This document shows, piece after piece, positions 38,222-48,648 of a stretch of DNA of 64,000 nucleotides. The stretch lies in the NCBI RefSeq assembly GCF_017810075.1, contig NZ_JADNYK010000003.1:186001-250000 (forward strand), written 5' to 3'. The first letter of the stretch is position 1; each line of letters opens with the position of its first letter. The DNA is from Pseudozobellia sp. WGM2. GTDB taxonomy: Bacteria; Bacteroidota; Bacteroidia; Flavobacteriales; Flavobacteriaceae. The translations under genes and the position numbers were made by a program. Under the pieces are notes generated by a model. The model searched no databases and was not told the DNA's origin. It saw nothing but the letters and a program-made list of their open reading frames with translations.

Positions 38222-40234
38222 ATGAGACTCTTACGTTTTATTCCCATAAAATTAACTTTGATACTGGTTTTGGGAATTGTACTGGGCAAGTATCTTGATT
38301 TCGGATTGACCATTCCCGCTATTGCCTCATTATCTTTATTTTTATTATTAGGGATTCTCTACTTCAAAAATAACCGAACACCTTTATTGGGATATTGTGT
38401 TGTTTTACTCACCATGTCAATTGGTGTTCTAGCGGTTTCGTCAACTCGACCGGAAAACATCTCCAATCATTATTCAAATCAAACATTTTCAGAAAATCAG
38501 GTTTGGCATTTGAAAATCAGGGAAGTTCTTAAACCGACCCAATTTTCAAACCGCTATATAGGTATGGTACAATCCGTCGAGGAAAAAGGTCGATCAGGGA
38601 AAATTCTGGTGAGTACGCCCCGCGATTCAATCCAAAATTCATACAAGGTCGATGACGAACTTATTTTCTACGGAGCTTCCAATAAAATTCAATCTCCACT
38701 TAATCCACATCAATTCGATTACAGTGAATACATGCAAAACCTTGGTGTTGTTCGTCAAGTTCAAGTTGAGTCAAACAAAGTTTTTGTTAAACAGAACCCC
38801 TCCAGAACGTTATATGGCTTTGCTTCTCAAGCCAGAGAGCACATCATAACTAAATTAAGACAGGCTAATTTCGGAGAAGAAGAATTGAGCATAATTCAAG
38901 CCCTTTTATTAGGGCAACGAAGTGATATTTCAGAAGCCACTTACGACAACTACAAGAATGCGGGCGCAGTTCATATATTGGCCGTATCAGGCTTACATAT
39001 AGGTATTCTACTAATTATGCTTCAGTTTGTTTTAAAACCTTTGGAGCGCCTACCCAAGGGTAAAACCATAAAATTAATCACCGTAGTACTTTTACTCTGG
39101 GGCTTTGCACTCTTGGCTGGCTTCTCGGCGTCGATTGTCAGGGCGGTCACCATGTTTTCATTTGTGGCCTACGCCTTATATCTAAACAGACCCAGTAACA
39201 CTTTCAACATTCTTGCTTTATCAATGTTCTTCATTCTCTTAATAATTGATCCCAACCTTTTATTTCAGGTCGGTTTTCAAATGAGTTATGCAGCGGTATT
39301 GGCCATTGTATGGGTTTACCCTCTGCTGCAAAGGTTATGGTACCCAAAAAATAAAATTATCCGATATTTCTGGCAGTTGCTTTCGGTGAGTATTGCTGCT
39401 CAACTTGGGGTTCTACCTATAAGCCTTTTCTACTTTCATCAATTTCCCGGGTTGTTCTTTATTTCCAATCTACTTGTAATTCCTGGATTGGGCTTTGTCT
39501 TAGGAACAGGCATTCTGGTCATCATCTTGGCCGTTCTCAACCGGTTGCCCGATTTCTTTGTTTCCTTTTATGATACAATTATTGGCTGGCTCAATGATTT
39601 AATAGGCTGGGTCGCTCAACAAGAAGCTTTTATATTTAAGAATATTTCATTCGATGGAGTTCAACTGCTACTCAGTTACGTAATTATCATAGGTTTCATT
39701 GTATTTCTTACTAAGCCCAATTTTAGAAAATTAGGCTTAGTAGGCCTTGGTATTATTAGCTTTCAGCTATGGATGATTTTTTCCGAATATGAAACCTCTC
39801 AAAAAGAGACCTTGCTTCTGGCCCATCAAACAAAAAATTCAATACTCATACACCAAGAAGGAAGCACTTTAAAAATCATATCCAATGATAGTACTCGATT
39901 GAATAGAATTGTGACAGAATATAGGGTCGCTGAACGTGTGGACAGTCTAAACCACATCCCTCTTCAAAATAGTTATAAATGGATTGACAAAGATTTGTTC
40001 TTGATTGATAGCATGGCGGTTTATCCAAGAGAACAAAAGAAAATAGATTATTTGATACTAACTCAATCCCCAAAAATTAATTTGAACCGTTTGATTGATT
40101 CCGTTCAACCCAATATCATTATTGCCGACGGCAGTAATTATCGAAGTTATGTAAACCGTTGGAGAAAGACTTGCACCCAAAGAAAACTCCCTTTTCATTA
40201 TACGGGCGAAAAGGGAGCCTATTATTTTGAGTAG
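38222..40234 (+). CDS. comEC: ComEC/Rec2-family competence protein lacking the beta-lactamase-like domain
   Basis: 670 residues. N-terminal membrane helices, a DUF4131 segment (about 30-190), then the competence membrane core with AVHILAVSGLHIGILLIML, SIVRAVTMFSF, DPNLLFQVGFQMSYAAVLAI and AQLGVLPISLFYFHQFP. ComEC forms the channel for single-stranded DNA in natural transformation. After the last helix (about 500) only about 170 residues remain, and they contain no HxHxDH metallo-hydrolase signature; they end KLPFHYTGEKGAYYFE. This truncated form is usual for Bacteroidota. Last gene of the surE run; its stop lies 4 nt from that of the convergent transporter. Confidence 0.93.
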   Translation: MRLLRFIPIKLTLILVLGIVLGKYLDFGLTIPAIASLSLFLLLGILYFKNNRTPLLGYCVVLLTMSIGVLAVSSTRPENISNHYSNQTFSENQVWHLKIREVLKPTQFSNRYIGMVQSVEEKGRSGKILVSTPRDSIQNSYKVDDELIFYGASNKIQSPLNPHQFDYSEYMQNLGVVRQVQVESNKVFVKQNPSRTLYGFASQAREHIITKLRQANFGEEELSIIQALLLGQRSDISEATYDNYKNAGAVHILAVSGLHIGILLIMLQFVLKPLERLPKGKTIKLITVVLLLWGFALLAGFSASIVRAVTMFSFVAYALYLNRPSNTFNILALSMFFILLIIDPNLLFQVGFQMSYAAVLAIVWVYPLLQRLWYPKNKIIRYFWQLLSVSIAAQLGVLPISLFYFHQFPGLFFISNLLVIPGLGFVLGTGILVIILAVLNRLPDFFVSFYDTIIGWLNDLIGWVAQQEAFIFKNISFDGVQLLLSYVIIIGFIVFLTKPNFRKLGLVGLGIISFQLWMIFSEYETSQKETLLLAHQTKNSILIHQEGSTLKIISNDSTRLNRIVTEYRVAERVDSLNHIPLQNSYKWIDKDLFLIDSMAVYPREQKKIDYLILTQSPKINLNRLIDSVQPNIIIADGSNYRSYVNRWRKTCTQRKLPFHYTGEKGAYYFE

Positions 40235-40238
40235 CCTA

Positions 40239-41771
40239 TTAATGAACCCTACCCATTAAACGCTTGATCAAAGGAGACGCCAAGAGCACAATAATACCGG
40301 CGCCTAGAGCATATTTGGCAATAAGTTCAAAACCATCTGTGTAAACCGTAAGAGTTTCAAAGCCACCGACATTCTTATCGGTGCTCTCTATGGCCAACTG
40401 TTTACCGATAAAACCTACTACCTGAAAAGCAAAGGCAGACGATAAAAACCACACCCCCATCATAAATGCTACAATTCGCTTGGGAGATAGATCGGTAATT
40501 TTAGAAAGTCCCACCGGTGACATAAACAACTCGCCAATCGAAAGCAAAAAGTACATCAGCAATAAATAGGAAAAAGGCACCAATCCGCTATCATTGGCGC
40601 TACCTGCACTTAGTGCCAACGCATAAAAACTGATACCTGCGAACACCAAACCTAAACCGAATTTGTAGGGTGTACGGGGGTTCAGATTCTTCTTGCTTAG
40701 GTAAGTCCACATAAGTGAAATGGGTATAGCCAGTATAATAATGAACATTGAGTTCAAAGAATTGGTTTGAGCTGCAGACATTAAAGTCAACTCAACATTA
40801 CGTGCGGCGAAAAGGGTAATTACACTACCCGACAATTCATGAAAACCCCAAAATATTGTCATAAAGAACGTAATCAAAACCGCCACAAAAAGCTTCTTAC
40901 GTTCATCTAAAGTAGCCTTGAACATGATGTAACCCAAGTAAGCCAGTATGGAAATACCTATAAGCTTGAAGATTACGTTAACTATATTTTGATCCTCAAA
41001 AAATGTACCCTCAGCACCCAAGGCCTTATAAGCCGATAGCAAAAAAGCAATAACAGGAGCGGCAATCACAGCTAATACAGGAACCAGAATTCCTTGTTTG
41101 ATGCCCATAACCTTCTTCTCTAAAACCTCATCGTTCGGCGGTAGGCCCCTATCCCCAAAAACATTCTTTTTTATTCCGCTCCAGAAGAAAATTAGGCCTG
41201 TAAGCATACCAATACCTGCGAGTCCGAAGCCATAATGCCACCCATACTCAAACGCTAACCAACCACATAGTAGCGGCGCGACCCAGCCACCGATATTAAT
41301 ACCCATATAGAATATAGTAAAACCGGAATCTTTCTTTGAGTCACCGGGAGGATATAAAGTGCCCACAAAAGTCGAAATATTAGGTTTAAAAAACCCATTA
41401 CCGACTATAATCAAAGACAAGGCAAGATAAAAGGCCATATCATTTTCAATGGCCAAGACAAAATGACCGATCGACATGAGAATACCTCCTAAAAAAATAG
41501 AGTTACGCATTCCTAAAATGGTATCTGAGATTCTACCACCGATTACCGTTGAGGCATAAACCAGAGAACCATAAGATGCATAAACGGCAGCAGTGGCAAA
41601 ATCACGTTCAGCAAGGGCAGCAAAAATAACGTCTACCATATAGAGCGTTAACAATGCCCGCATACCATAAAAGCTAAAACGCTCCCACAACTCAGCAAAG
41701 AACAGATAAAACAGGCCTTTTGGGTGGCCGAACATCTGCTGTTGTTCCATAAATTCGCTTTTAGTCTCCAT
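40239..41771 (-). CDS. Proton-dependent oligopeptide transporter (POT/PTR family)
   Basis: 510 residues, about 14 membrane helices. ELWERFSFYGMRALLTLYMV carries the POT E-x-x-E-R-F-x-Y-Y-like signature, GGRISDTILGMRNSIFLGG and GNGFFKPNISTFVGTLYPPGD with FTIFYMGINIGGWVAPLLCG are the PTR2 motifs. Imports di- and tripeptides with protons. The dipeptidyl peptidase gene lies 88 bp upstream on the same strand, so peptide cleavage and uptake appear to be organised together. Substrate range is inferred from the family. Confidence 0.93.
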   Translation of the reverse strand: METKSEFMEQQQMFGHPKGLFYLFFAELWERFSFYGMRALLTLYMVDVIFAALAERDFATAAVYASYGSLVYASTVIGGRISDTILGMRNSIFLGGILMSIGHFVLAIENDMAFYLALSLIIVGNGFFKPNISTFVGTLYPPGDSKKDSGFTIFYMGINIGGWVAPLLCGWLAFEYGWHYGFGLAGIGMLTGLIFFWSGIKKNVFGDRGLPPNDEVLEKKVMGIKQGILVPVLAVIAAPVIAFLLSAYKALGAEGTFFEDQNIVNVIFKLIGISILAYLGYIMFKATLDERKKLFVAVLITFFMTIFWGFHELSGSVITLFAARNVELTLMSAAQTNSLNSMFIIILAIPISLMWTYLSKKNLNPRTPYKFGLGLVFAGISFYALALSAGSANDSGLVPFSYLLLMYFLLSIGELFMSPVGLSKITDLSPKRIVAFMMGVWFLSSAFAFQVVGFIGKQLAIESTDKNVGGFETLTVYTDGFELIAKYALGAGIIVLLASPLIKRLMGRVH

Positions 41772-41859
41772 AAATCAATGAGTTTGGTTTAGGTGTCGCA
41801 CGGCTCTAGTAGCTGTTTTGCGTACACAGAATTTAATTAAAAATAGCTTGAGTGTGAAT

Positions 41860-44097
41860 TTAACCCTTAATTTGCTGCCTGTTCATTTCTGACTGCCCTC
41901 CCTCAGGTTTTGATTCCTCAACCTTTCGGTCTCGCAAATTCTCGTGCATGAAATTGGTCATTTTATTGAAAAGGTGTACTCTAGTGTTACCTCCGTAAAT
42001 ACCATGGTTTTTATCGGGATATATCGCCCAATCAAATTGCTTGTTTGCCTGTATAAGGGCTTCAGCCATTCTCATAGAATGCTGAACGTGTACATTATCA
42101 TCTCCAGAACCATGTATCAATAAATAATCGCCCTGTAAAAGTTCAGGGTAGTTCAAAGGAGAATTCTCATCGTATCCACCAGGGTTTTCCTGTGGGGTAC
42201 GCATAAACCGTTCAGTGTAGATGGTATCGTAAAAACGCCAAGAAGTAACCGGTGCAACGGCAATCGCCATTTCAAAAACCTCATTTCCTTTCAGCAAACT
42301 GTTGGTCGCCATATGCCCGCCGAAACTCCATCCCCAGATACCCGTTCTATTTTCATCGATATATGGCAAATCACTAAGTTTTTTTGCCGCGGCTATCTGG
42401 TCTTTGGTTTCGTACTTTACTAAATTCAAATACGTTGATTTTTTAAAATCAGCACCTTTGAAACCTGTTCCTCGCCCATCAACACATGCAATTACATACC
42501 CTTCCGCAGCCAATTGTTGATGCCAATAATCGCGGTAGCCTAACCACTGATTCACTACACTTTGCGACCCTGGCCCACTGTATTGGTACATCAGTAAAGG
42601 GTATTTCTTTTTAGGGTCAAAATCTTTAGGTTTAATGGTGTACATGTTCAATTCGTTGCCATTAATCTGAATGGTAGAAAACTCTTTGGCACTCAGCTCA
42701 TACCCTTTCAGCTTGTCCAATAGCTTTTCATTGTTCTTGATTTCCTTGATTTTTTTACCGGATACAGCTTTATGTAAAGTATAAATCGGGGGTGTGGTTG
42801 CACTGGAATAGGTATGAATGAAATAGGTGAAATCAGCACTAAAGTCGGCGGAATTATATCCTTCGTCAGCGGCGAGGGCCATTTTGTTACCCCCATCACT
42901 CTCTACACTGTAAACACCTCGATTTATAGAACCATTTTCTGTAGACTGATAATAAATTCTATCTTCATTTTGGTCATAACCGTAATATTTGGTCACTTCC
43001 CAAGGGCCTTTAGTGATCTGATTCATCAAATTACCCTCTTGATTATAAAGATAGATATGGTTGTACCCATCTTTCTCGCTTGGCCAAATAAAACTATCAT
43101 CCGCTAGAAAGGTTAAATCATCATTGGTATCGACATAAGCATCATCCGTTTCTTCTAAAAGAATAGAAACTTTATTATCTTTTGCATTTACAGAATGAAG
43201 TGTTAGATGATTTTGATGGCGATTCATGGTCTGAACACTTAAAAAGTTGGGGTCGTTCATCCACTTTATTCTCGGAATGTAATAAGGTTTACCTAAGTCA
43301 ACTTGAGAAATATTATTTAATCTTACATCTAGCATGTGAAGCGTAACCAGCGCATTATCTTCCCCTGCTTTCGGATATTTAAATGTCTCTTGAGTAGGGT
43401 ACAATTCAGAGCCGTACACATCCATAGAAAACTGTGGCACATTGGTCTCATCAAAACGAAGAAACGCAATTTTATTTCCGGTGGCATTCCATGCAAATGC
43501 GCGAACGAAAGCGAACTCCTCTTCGTAGACCCAGTCGGTGATTCCGTTGATAATCTTATTTTTCTCGCCATCAGTGGTCACTTGATCAGTTTCCTTTGAC
43601 TTTATGTCAAAAATAAAAAGGTTGTTATCTGTAACATAGGCCACTTTTGTTCCGTCAGGGGACAAAGACGGTTCTTGAATTTTCACATCGGCTACTTTGG
43701 TCACCTCTTTAGTCTTTACATCATAGACATAGTAATGTGCTAGCGTAGAATGCCGATATATCGATTCTACATCGGTTGCCAATAGTATTTTCGATTCGTC
43801 GGCACTGAACTGATAATCAGAAAATCTCTGAACCGTCTCTAAATCTGACGAATTCACAATGGTTTCCACCTTTTTCAAGGTAGTATAATCATATTTATCT
43901 ACCGAACTCAGACCAGTGTTTCTGTCTATATGGAGAACTGTATACTGCTTACCGTTTTTCATCGAACGCAAGGCATCCATCCCCTCTGTTCTGAATTCGC
44001 TTTTATAGACCGCTTCAACGGTAATCTGTTTTTCTTGGGCCAGTAAAATGTTTGAAAAAGCAAGTAGAAAAAATAGGGAGGGAAGGAACTTTTGCAT
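41860..44097 (-). CDS. Dipeptidyl peptidase IV-type S9 peptidase
   Basis: 745 residues. Signal peptide (1-20, ending LLAQ), an N-terminal eight-bladed propeller (DPP IV_N) containing NGITDWVYEEEFAFVRAFAW with the two glutamates that bind the substrate N-terminus, and a C-terminal alpha/beta-hydrolase with the nucleophile in GWSFGGHMA, the aspartate in GSGDDNVHVQHS and the histidine in DKNHGIYGG. Removes X-Pro/X-Ala dipeptides from peptides in the periplasm. Pairs with the POT transporter 88 bp downstream. Confidence 0.94.
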   Translation of the reverse strand: MQKFLPSLFFLLAFSNILLAQEKQITVEAVYKSEFRTEGMDALRSMKNGKQYTVLHIDRNTGLSSVDKYDYTTLKKVETIVNSSDLETVQRFSDYQFSADESKILLATDVESIYRHSTLAHYYVYDVKTKEVTKVADVKIQEPSLSPDGTKVAYVTDNNLFIFDIKSKETDQVTTDGEKNKIINGITDWVYEEEFAFVRAFAWNATGNKIAFLRFDETNVPQFSMDVYGSELYPTQETFKYPKAGEDNALVTLHMLDVRLNNISQVDLGKPYYIPRIKWMNDPNFLSVQTMNRHQNHLTLHSVNAKDNKVSILLEETDDAYVDTNDDLTFLADDSFIWPSEKDGYNHIYLYNQEGNLMNQITKGPWEVTKYYGYDQNEDRIYYQSTENGSINRGVYSVESDGGNKMALAADEGYNSADFSADFTYFIHTYSSATTPPIYTLHKAVSGKKIKEIKNNEKLLDKLKGYELSAKEFSTIQINGNELNMYTIKPKDFDPKKKYPLLMYQYSGPGSQSVVNQWLGYRDYWHQQLAAEGYVIACVDGRGTGFKGADFKKSTYLNLVKYETKDQIAAAKKLSDLPYIDENRTGIWGWSFGGHMATNSLLKGNEVFEMAIAVAPVTSWRFYDTIYTERFMRTPQENPGGYDENSPLNYPELLQGDYLLIHGSGDDNVHVQHSMRMAEALIQANKQFDWAIYPDKNHGIYGGNTRVHLFNKMTNFMHENLRDRKVEESKPEGGQSEMNRQQIKG

Positions 44098-44251
44098 AGC
44101 TTGTTATAAAAGATAATAAATCGCCCAAGTTTAGTGATAATTTTACAAAAAATTAAACTTTAATCTATAAAAGAAGCCTATGCAGGGCTATTTTGGGGCC
44201 CGTGAGCGTATTAGACCTAATCGTTATCTTTACCCCCTATAATTTTACTTT

Positions 44252-45568
44252 ATGATTAAGCCAGTAGAGGGATTCTCAAAACTGACCAAAGAACAAAAAA
44301 TAGATTGGCTTACGACCAACTATACGAAAGACCCAAAAGCCGCCAAAGCGCTTCTTCAACGTTACTGGAACGACGATACCAAAGTACAGAAACTTCATGA
44401 TGAGTTCATCGAGAACACCGTGACTAATTTCTATTTACCCTTTGGTGTCGCCCCCAATTTCTTGATAAACGACAAACTTTATGCCATACCTATGGTTATT
44501 GAAGAGAGTTCAGTTGTGGCAGCTGCCAGCAAAGCCGCAAAATTTTGGTTGAATAAGGGAGGGTTCAAGACCACAGTCATTGGTACCGAAAAAATCGGCC
44601 AAGTACATTTTATGTACCATGGCGACCCAACCAAACTGAAAAGTTTTTTTAACTCAGTAAAACCGAAGTTACTTGAAAAAGCCGCCCACATCACCAAAAA
44701 CATGAAAAAGCGTGGCGGGGGTATCACCAACATTGAACTTAAAAATAAAACTGACAAGCTCGACCATTACTTTCAACTGCATTGTACTTTTGAAACCCTA
44801 GATGCCATGGGGGCAAACTTTATTAACTCATGCTTAGAAAGCTTTGCCGAAACCTTAAAAACTGAATCTCTAGCCAATCTTGACTTCTCTGAAAAAGAAA
44901 AGAATATAGAAATTGTCATGAGCATATTGTCGAACTATGTACCGAACTGTGTCGTCAGGGCCGAGGTGAGCTGCCCAGTTGACGAACTCAACATAGACCA
45001 CCAAATGCCTTCTAAGGAATTTGCACAGAAAATAGTGCAGGCAGTGAATATAGCCCAAGCAGAACCCCATAGGGCGGTCACTCACAACAAAGGCATTATG
45101 AACGGGGTCGATGCGGTAGTATTGGCTACAGGCAACGACTTTAGGGCCATAGAAGCAGGCGTTCATGCTTATGCAGCAAAAGAAGAGGGTTATTCGAGCC
45201 TAACACATGCCGAGGTTGAGAACGAAATTTTTAAATTTTGGATTGAACTTCCCCTTGCCTTGGGCACTGTTGGAGGTTTGACCAGTTTACACCCTTTGGT
45301 AAAACTGGCTTTAGAAATCTTAGGAAAACCATCAGCTACCGAACTTATGCAAATAGTAGCCGTAGCCGGTCTGGCGCAAAACTTTGCAGCGATCCGTTCT
45401 TTGGTGACCACAGGTATTCAAGAAGGCCATATGAAAATGCACTTATTGAATATTCTAAACCAATTAGGTGCCACCGAGATCGAAAAAACGACCCTGACCA
45501 ACTATTTTAAAAAACATACGGCAACCCACAGCTCAGTGGTAGAAGCTTTTCAGAAATTACGACAGTGA
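44252..45568 (+). CDS. mvaA: Hydroxymethylglutaryl-CoA reductase
   Basis: 438 residues, class II-like HMG-CoA reductase. Motifs: PIVEGFSKLT-type N-terminus, DAMGANFINS, the catalytic lysine in NKGIMNG, the aspartate in TGNDFRAIEAGVHAYAA, and the histidine in QEGHMKMH. Family members of this class are often called degradative, but in Flavobacteriia the enzyme supplies mevalonate for isoprenoid synthesis, which fits the GHMP kinase gene directly overlapping its stop. Cytoplasmic. Confidence 0.94.
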   Translation: MIKPVEGFSKLTKEQKIDWLTTNYTKDPKAAKALLQRYWNDDTKVQKLHDEFIENTVTNFYLPFGVAPNFLINDKLYAIPMVIEESSVVAAASKAAKFWLNKGGFKTTVIGTEKIGQVHFMYHGDPTKLKSFFNSVKPKLLEKAAHITKNMKKRGGGITNIELKNKTDKLDHYFQLHCTFETLDAMGANFINSCLESFAETLKTESLANLDFSEKEKNIEIVMSILSNYVPNCVVRAEVSCPVDELNIDHQMPSKEFAQKIVQAVNIAQAEPHRAVTHNKGIMNGVDAVVLATGNDFRAIEAGVHAYAAKEEGYSSLTHAEVENEIFKFWIELPLALGTVGGLTSLHPLVKLALEILGKPSATELMQIVAVAGLAQNFAAIRSLVTTGIQEGHMKMHLLNILNQLGATEIEKTTLTNYFKKHTATHSSVVEAFQKLRQ

Positions 45569-46482
45569 GTACAAAAGAGTTTTATAGTAGCGGAAAATTG
45601 CTTATTACAGGGGAATATGCCGTTTTAGACGGTGCTTTGAGTCTCGCCGTACCAACACGTTTTGGGCAAGCTTTGAAAGTTAGTCCGATTGCTTCTCCAA
45701 CAATAGAATGGAAAAGTCTTGATCAAGCAGGAAAAATATGGTTCGAGTGGACCTATCAAACAGAAAATTTAATCACCGACGATGACAAGGCCCTTGAAAA
45801 CGATACTGCCAAGACACTTTTGAAATTAATTCGTGAAGCAAAGAAACTGAATCAAAATTTTTTAATCGGTGCTACAGGGTATAATGTTGAATCTAGATTG
45901 GAGTTTCCACGTAATTGGGGGTTAGGTTCATCTTCTACATTGATCAATAACATTGCACAATGGGCAGAGGTAGACCCTTTTGAACTTTTATGGAACGCCT
46001 TTACGGGCAGTGGATATGATATTGCCTGTGCACAGACAAATTCTCCGTTGACCTATAAAGTACTTGATCAAAAACCATTATTCAAAGCTGTAGATTTTTC
46101 ACCCACTTTTTCAGAGAATCTTTTCTTTATACACTTAGATAAAAAGCAGAATAGTAGAGAAGGCATAGCCCGCTATCGAGACCAAAAGGGCAATAAAAAG
46201 ATATTGACAGAGCAAATATCATCGATAACAGAAGATGTACTTAAGTGTTCAAATCTTAAGGGTTTTGAATTTTTGATAGAACAGCATGAAAAATTGATTT
46301 CAGAATACATTCGCCTACCTACCGTCAAAGCAGAACTATTTTCCGATTATTTCGGAACACTCAAAAGTCTTGGAGCTTGGGGAGGTGATTTTATTTTGGC
46401 CACCGGCAACGAACAAACACCGGCTTACTTTCGCAAAAAAGGTTATAGAACCGTATTATCATATAAAGAAATGATAGCATAA
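45565..46482 (+). CDS. GHMP-family kinase, probably mevalonate-pathway
   Basis: 305 residues starting with GTG that overlaps the mvaA stop (GTGA), implying translational coupling. N-terminal YSSGKLLITGEYAVLDGALSLAVP is the GHMP substrate motif; the phosphate-binding motif 2 reads NWGLGSSSTLINNIAQW; a later SGYDIACAQ corresponds to the GYD element of this flavobacterial subgroup. The C-terminal motif 3 (GAWGGDFILATG) is present. Phosphorylates mevalonate or phosphomevalonate; which one cannot be decided here. Confidence 0.88.
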   Translation: MSTKEFYSSGKLLITGEYAVLDGALSLAVPTRFGQALKVSPIASPTIEWKSLDQAGKIWFEWTYQTENLITDDDKALENDTAKTLLKLIREAKKLNQNFLIGATGYNVESRLEFPRNWGLGSSSTLINNIAQWAEVDPFELLWNAFTGSGYDIACAQTNSPLTYKVLDQKPLFKAVDFSPTFSENLFFIHLDKKQNSREGIARYRDQKGNKKILTEQISSITEDVLKCSNLKGFEFLIEQHEKLISEYIRLPTVKAELFSDYFGTLKSLGAWGGDFILATGNEQTPAYFRKKGYRTVLSYKEMIA

Positions 46483-46507
46483 AAAAACCCTCATAAAGAG
46501 GGTTTTT
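46483..46507. terminator. Bidirectional terminator
   Basis: AAAAACCCTC (46483-46492) and GAGGGTTTTT (46498-46507) form a 10-bp stem with an ATAAA loop between the convergent GHMP kinase and PpiD-like genes. Confidence 0.85.
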
Positions 46508-46527
46508 AATTAGTTATATACGTTTTT

Positions 46528-48648
46528 CTAGTAGAAAGCAGATCGATTATCCTCAATTTCAGAATCGTCTTTCAGTGCTTGGTAGACCGAAGTATTAACT
46601 CTAGCTTCTCTAGAACTTCTAACTGAATTGGAATACGTACTATAATTATCCAATTTCGGTCCTTCAGTTTTCTTGGTGACCGTTAATTTGAAGACTCCTG
46701 TATTACCTTCAATGAGCTCAGAAGTGGCTCCTTCAGCTAAAGCATAAGCAGTGCCGACAACCGCAGGTTCAGAACCTGCACCTGGTATCGTAGGTGACTT
46801 TACATTCAATGCAGAAGCTGTTGAAACATTCGTATTATTATCCTTGGCCAAATCATCAAGAGATTTACCCTTGTTGTTTGCTATAATCTGTGCTGCCTTA
46901 CGTTCTTTTCTGATAATGGGCAGTACTGTTGGTGAAGCATCTTCAACGGCCATCAAACCTTCTTCATACTTTTTTGTCAATTGCACTACGGCGTAGCCGC
47001 TAGGCAAGTCAAAACGTTTGATATCTCCTACACTGGTTTCACCGTTGAAAGCCCACTGAACGATACTACGTTGTGAAGATAGACCAGGCAGATTTTCATC
47101 GGTAGATTTAATTTGATTGACCGGCCGTACCGAATAACCTGATTCTTTAGCCAAATCGGGGAATGCATTATCGGAAGAAATAGACTCCATCTCAAATTTA
47201 GTAGCGTCGGTAAACAAGGTATTGACCGTTTCTTCTGAAGGTTCGATTTCACGAGCTAAGGTAGCTACTTGAACGATATCTTGCTTATCGTCTATTTTAA
47301 TAACATGAAAACCGAAATCGGTTTCTACCATACCGATGGTACCAACACTGTTGTCGAAAGCGAAATCATTAAATGCAGGCACCATAGTACCTTCTTGAAA
47401 GTAACCAAGGTCGCCACCGTTCGGTGCAGATGGGCCATCAGAGTTATCACGCGCCAACTCGACAAATTTCGCATCTTTCTTTCTCGCTTCACGTAACAAA
47501 CGTTTGGCTTCCGCTTCCGCTTCCTCTTTAGTACGTGTAACCTCTGGGTTGGCTCGTTGAGCACCTTCATACGCAAGAAGAATATGACTGGCCTTTACAG
47601 AACCATTGCCCTTTCGCCCCATCATTCTAGAAACTTTAAAATAATCCCCATCTCTGTAAGGGCCGTAAATTTCACCAGTTTGTAAGGTCATTAGAGTATC
47701 GGCAACTCTTGCAGACAAACTATTCTTTGCCTTATAAATCGTATCGAACTTGATATCTGAATGCCTATCTAAAAAAGCAGCCATGTCATCGGTAGTTTTA
47801 AAACCTTTGATCGTATCGTTTTTATCGGTCTGTGCGTTGTATTCTACCGTGTCATCAAGTAATTTACCCAAGGCATCTTCAACCTCTTTTTCATCAGCAG
47901 CGGAAGCTTTCTCCTCAAAATAAACGAATTGTATATCACGAGCAGGTTCTTGCTTATAATCATCTTTATGTTCGTTGATGTACGACTGAATTTCACTTTT
48001 GGAAACTGAAATTGTGCTATCAGGTATAGAAGAGTACGGCACACGCACGTATTTCACATCTATCTTATCATTACCCAATTTATAATCGAATTCACCTTCT
48101 TTAAGCGTAGCACCTACCCCGGCCTTGATCAAATTGAAATAAACCTGTTGCTTGGCATTTTCAATAATCGCTTTTTCATCTTGCAACCAAAGATTATACT
48201 GGGCAGGGTTGTTAACCTTAAGATCTGCGATAAACTCCCTGAATTTATTCTGATCAAAAACACCATTTTCATTTTGAAACTGTGGACTTTGAGAATAACC
48301 GGGAATAGTACCGATATAGTTCAATATTTGATCTTGCTCGATATCGATACCCAGACCTTCTAACTGTTGACCAAGAATTGCATTTCTCACCTCTTGTTCA
48401 TATACTTGGTTCACCGTCTGCATCGTCGAGGCGTTCGGGCCTGAACGTCTTGATGCCAGGTCTACCTTTTGACGAAACTCGTCTATTGATATATCTTCAT
48501 CATTAATTTCGGCTATACTTGAACCTACTTTACCACCACTAAAATCACTATTGGTAAAAACACCGGAAATCACAAAAGCGAAAAGTGCCAAACCTATAAT
48601 AAGAATTAGAACCGTTGTTCGTTTTCTTATATTCTCTAAAATTGCCAT
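46528..48648 (-). CDS. PpiD/SurA-like periplasmic peptidyl-prolyl isomerase
   Basis: 706 residues. One N-terminal membrane helix (TTVLILIIGLALFAFVISGVF), SurA_N-like helical domain (LRQ-type, about 55-190), a parvulin domain beginning KASHILLAYEG (about 350) and containing FVELARDNSDGPSAPNGGDLGYF and VETDFGFHVIKI, then a long C-terminal domain. Membrane-tethered chaperone that assists folding of exported and outer-membrane proteins. Last gene of the coaX-to-ppiD minus-strand run, separated from the CBS gene by 139 bp. Confidence 0.92.
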   Translation of the reverse strand: MAILENIRKRTTVLILIIGLALFAFVISGVFTNSDFSGGKVGSSIAEINDEDISIDEFRQKVDLASRRSGPNASTMQTVNQVYEQEVRNAILGQQLEGLGIDIEQDQILNYIGTIPGYSQSPQFQNENGVFDQNKFREFIADLKVNNPAQYNLWLQDEKAIIENAKQQVYFNLIKAGVGATLKEGEFDYKLGNDKIDVKYVRVPYSSIPDSTISVSKSEIQSYINEHKDDYKQEPARDIQFVYFEEKASAADEKEVEDALGKLLDDTVEYNAQTDKNDTIKGFKTTDDMAAFLDRHSDIKFDTIYKAKNSLSARVADTLMTLQTGEIYGPYRDGDYFKVSRMMGRKGNGSVKASHILLAYEGAQRANPEVTRTKEEAEAEAKRLLREARKKDAKFVELARDNSDGPSAPNGGDLGYFQEGTMVPAFNDFAFDNSVGTIGMVETDFGFHVIKIDDKQDIVQVATLAREIEPSEETVNTLFTDATKFEMESISSDNAFPDLAKESGYSVRPVNQIKSTDENLPGLSSQRSIVQWAFNGETSVGDIKRFDLPSGYAVVQLTKKYEEGLMAVEDASPTVLPIIRKERKAAQIIANNKGKSLDDLAKDNNTNVSTASALNVKSPTIPGAGSEPAVVGTAYALAEGATSELIEGNTGVFKLTVTKKTEGPKLDNYSTYSNSVRSSREARVNTSVYQALKDDSEIEDNRSAFY

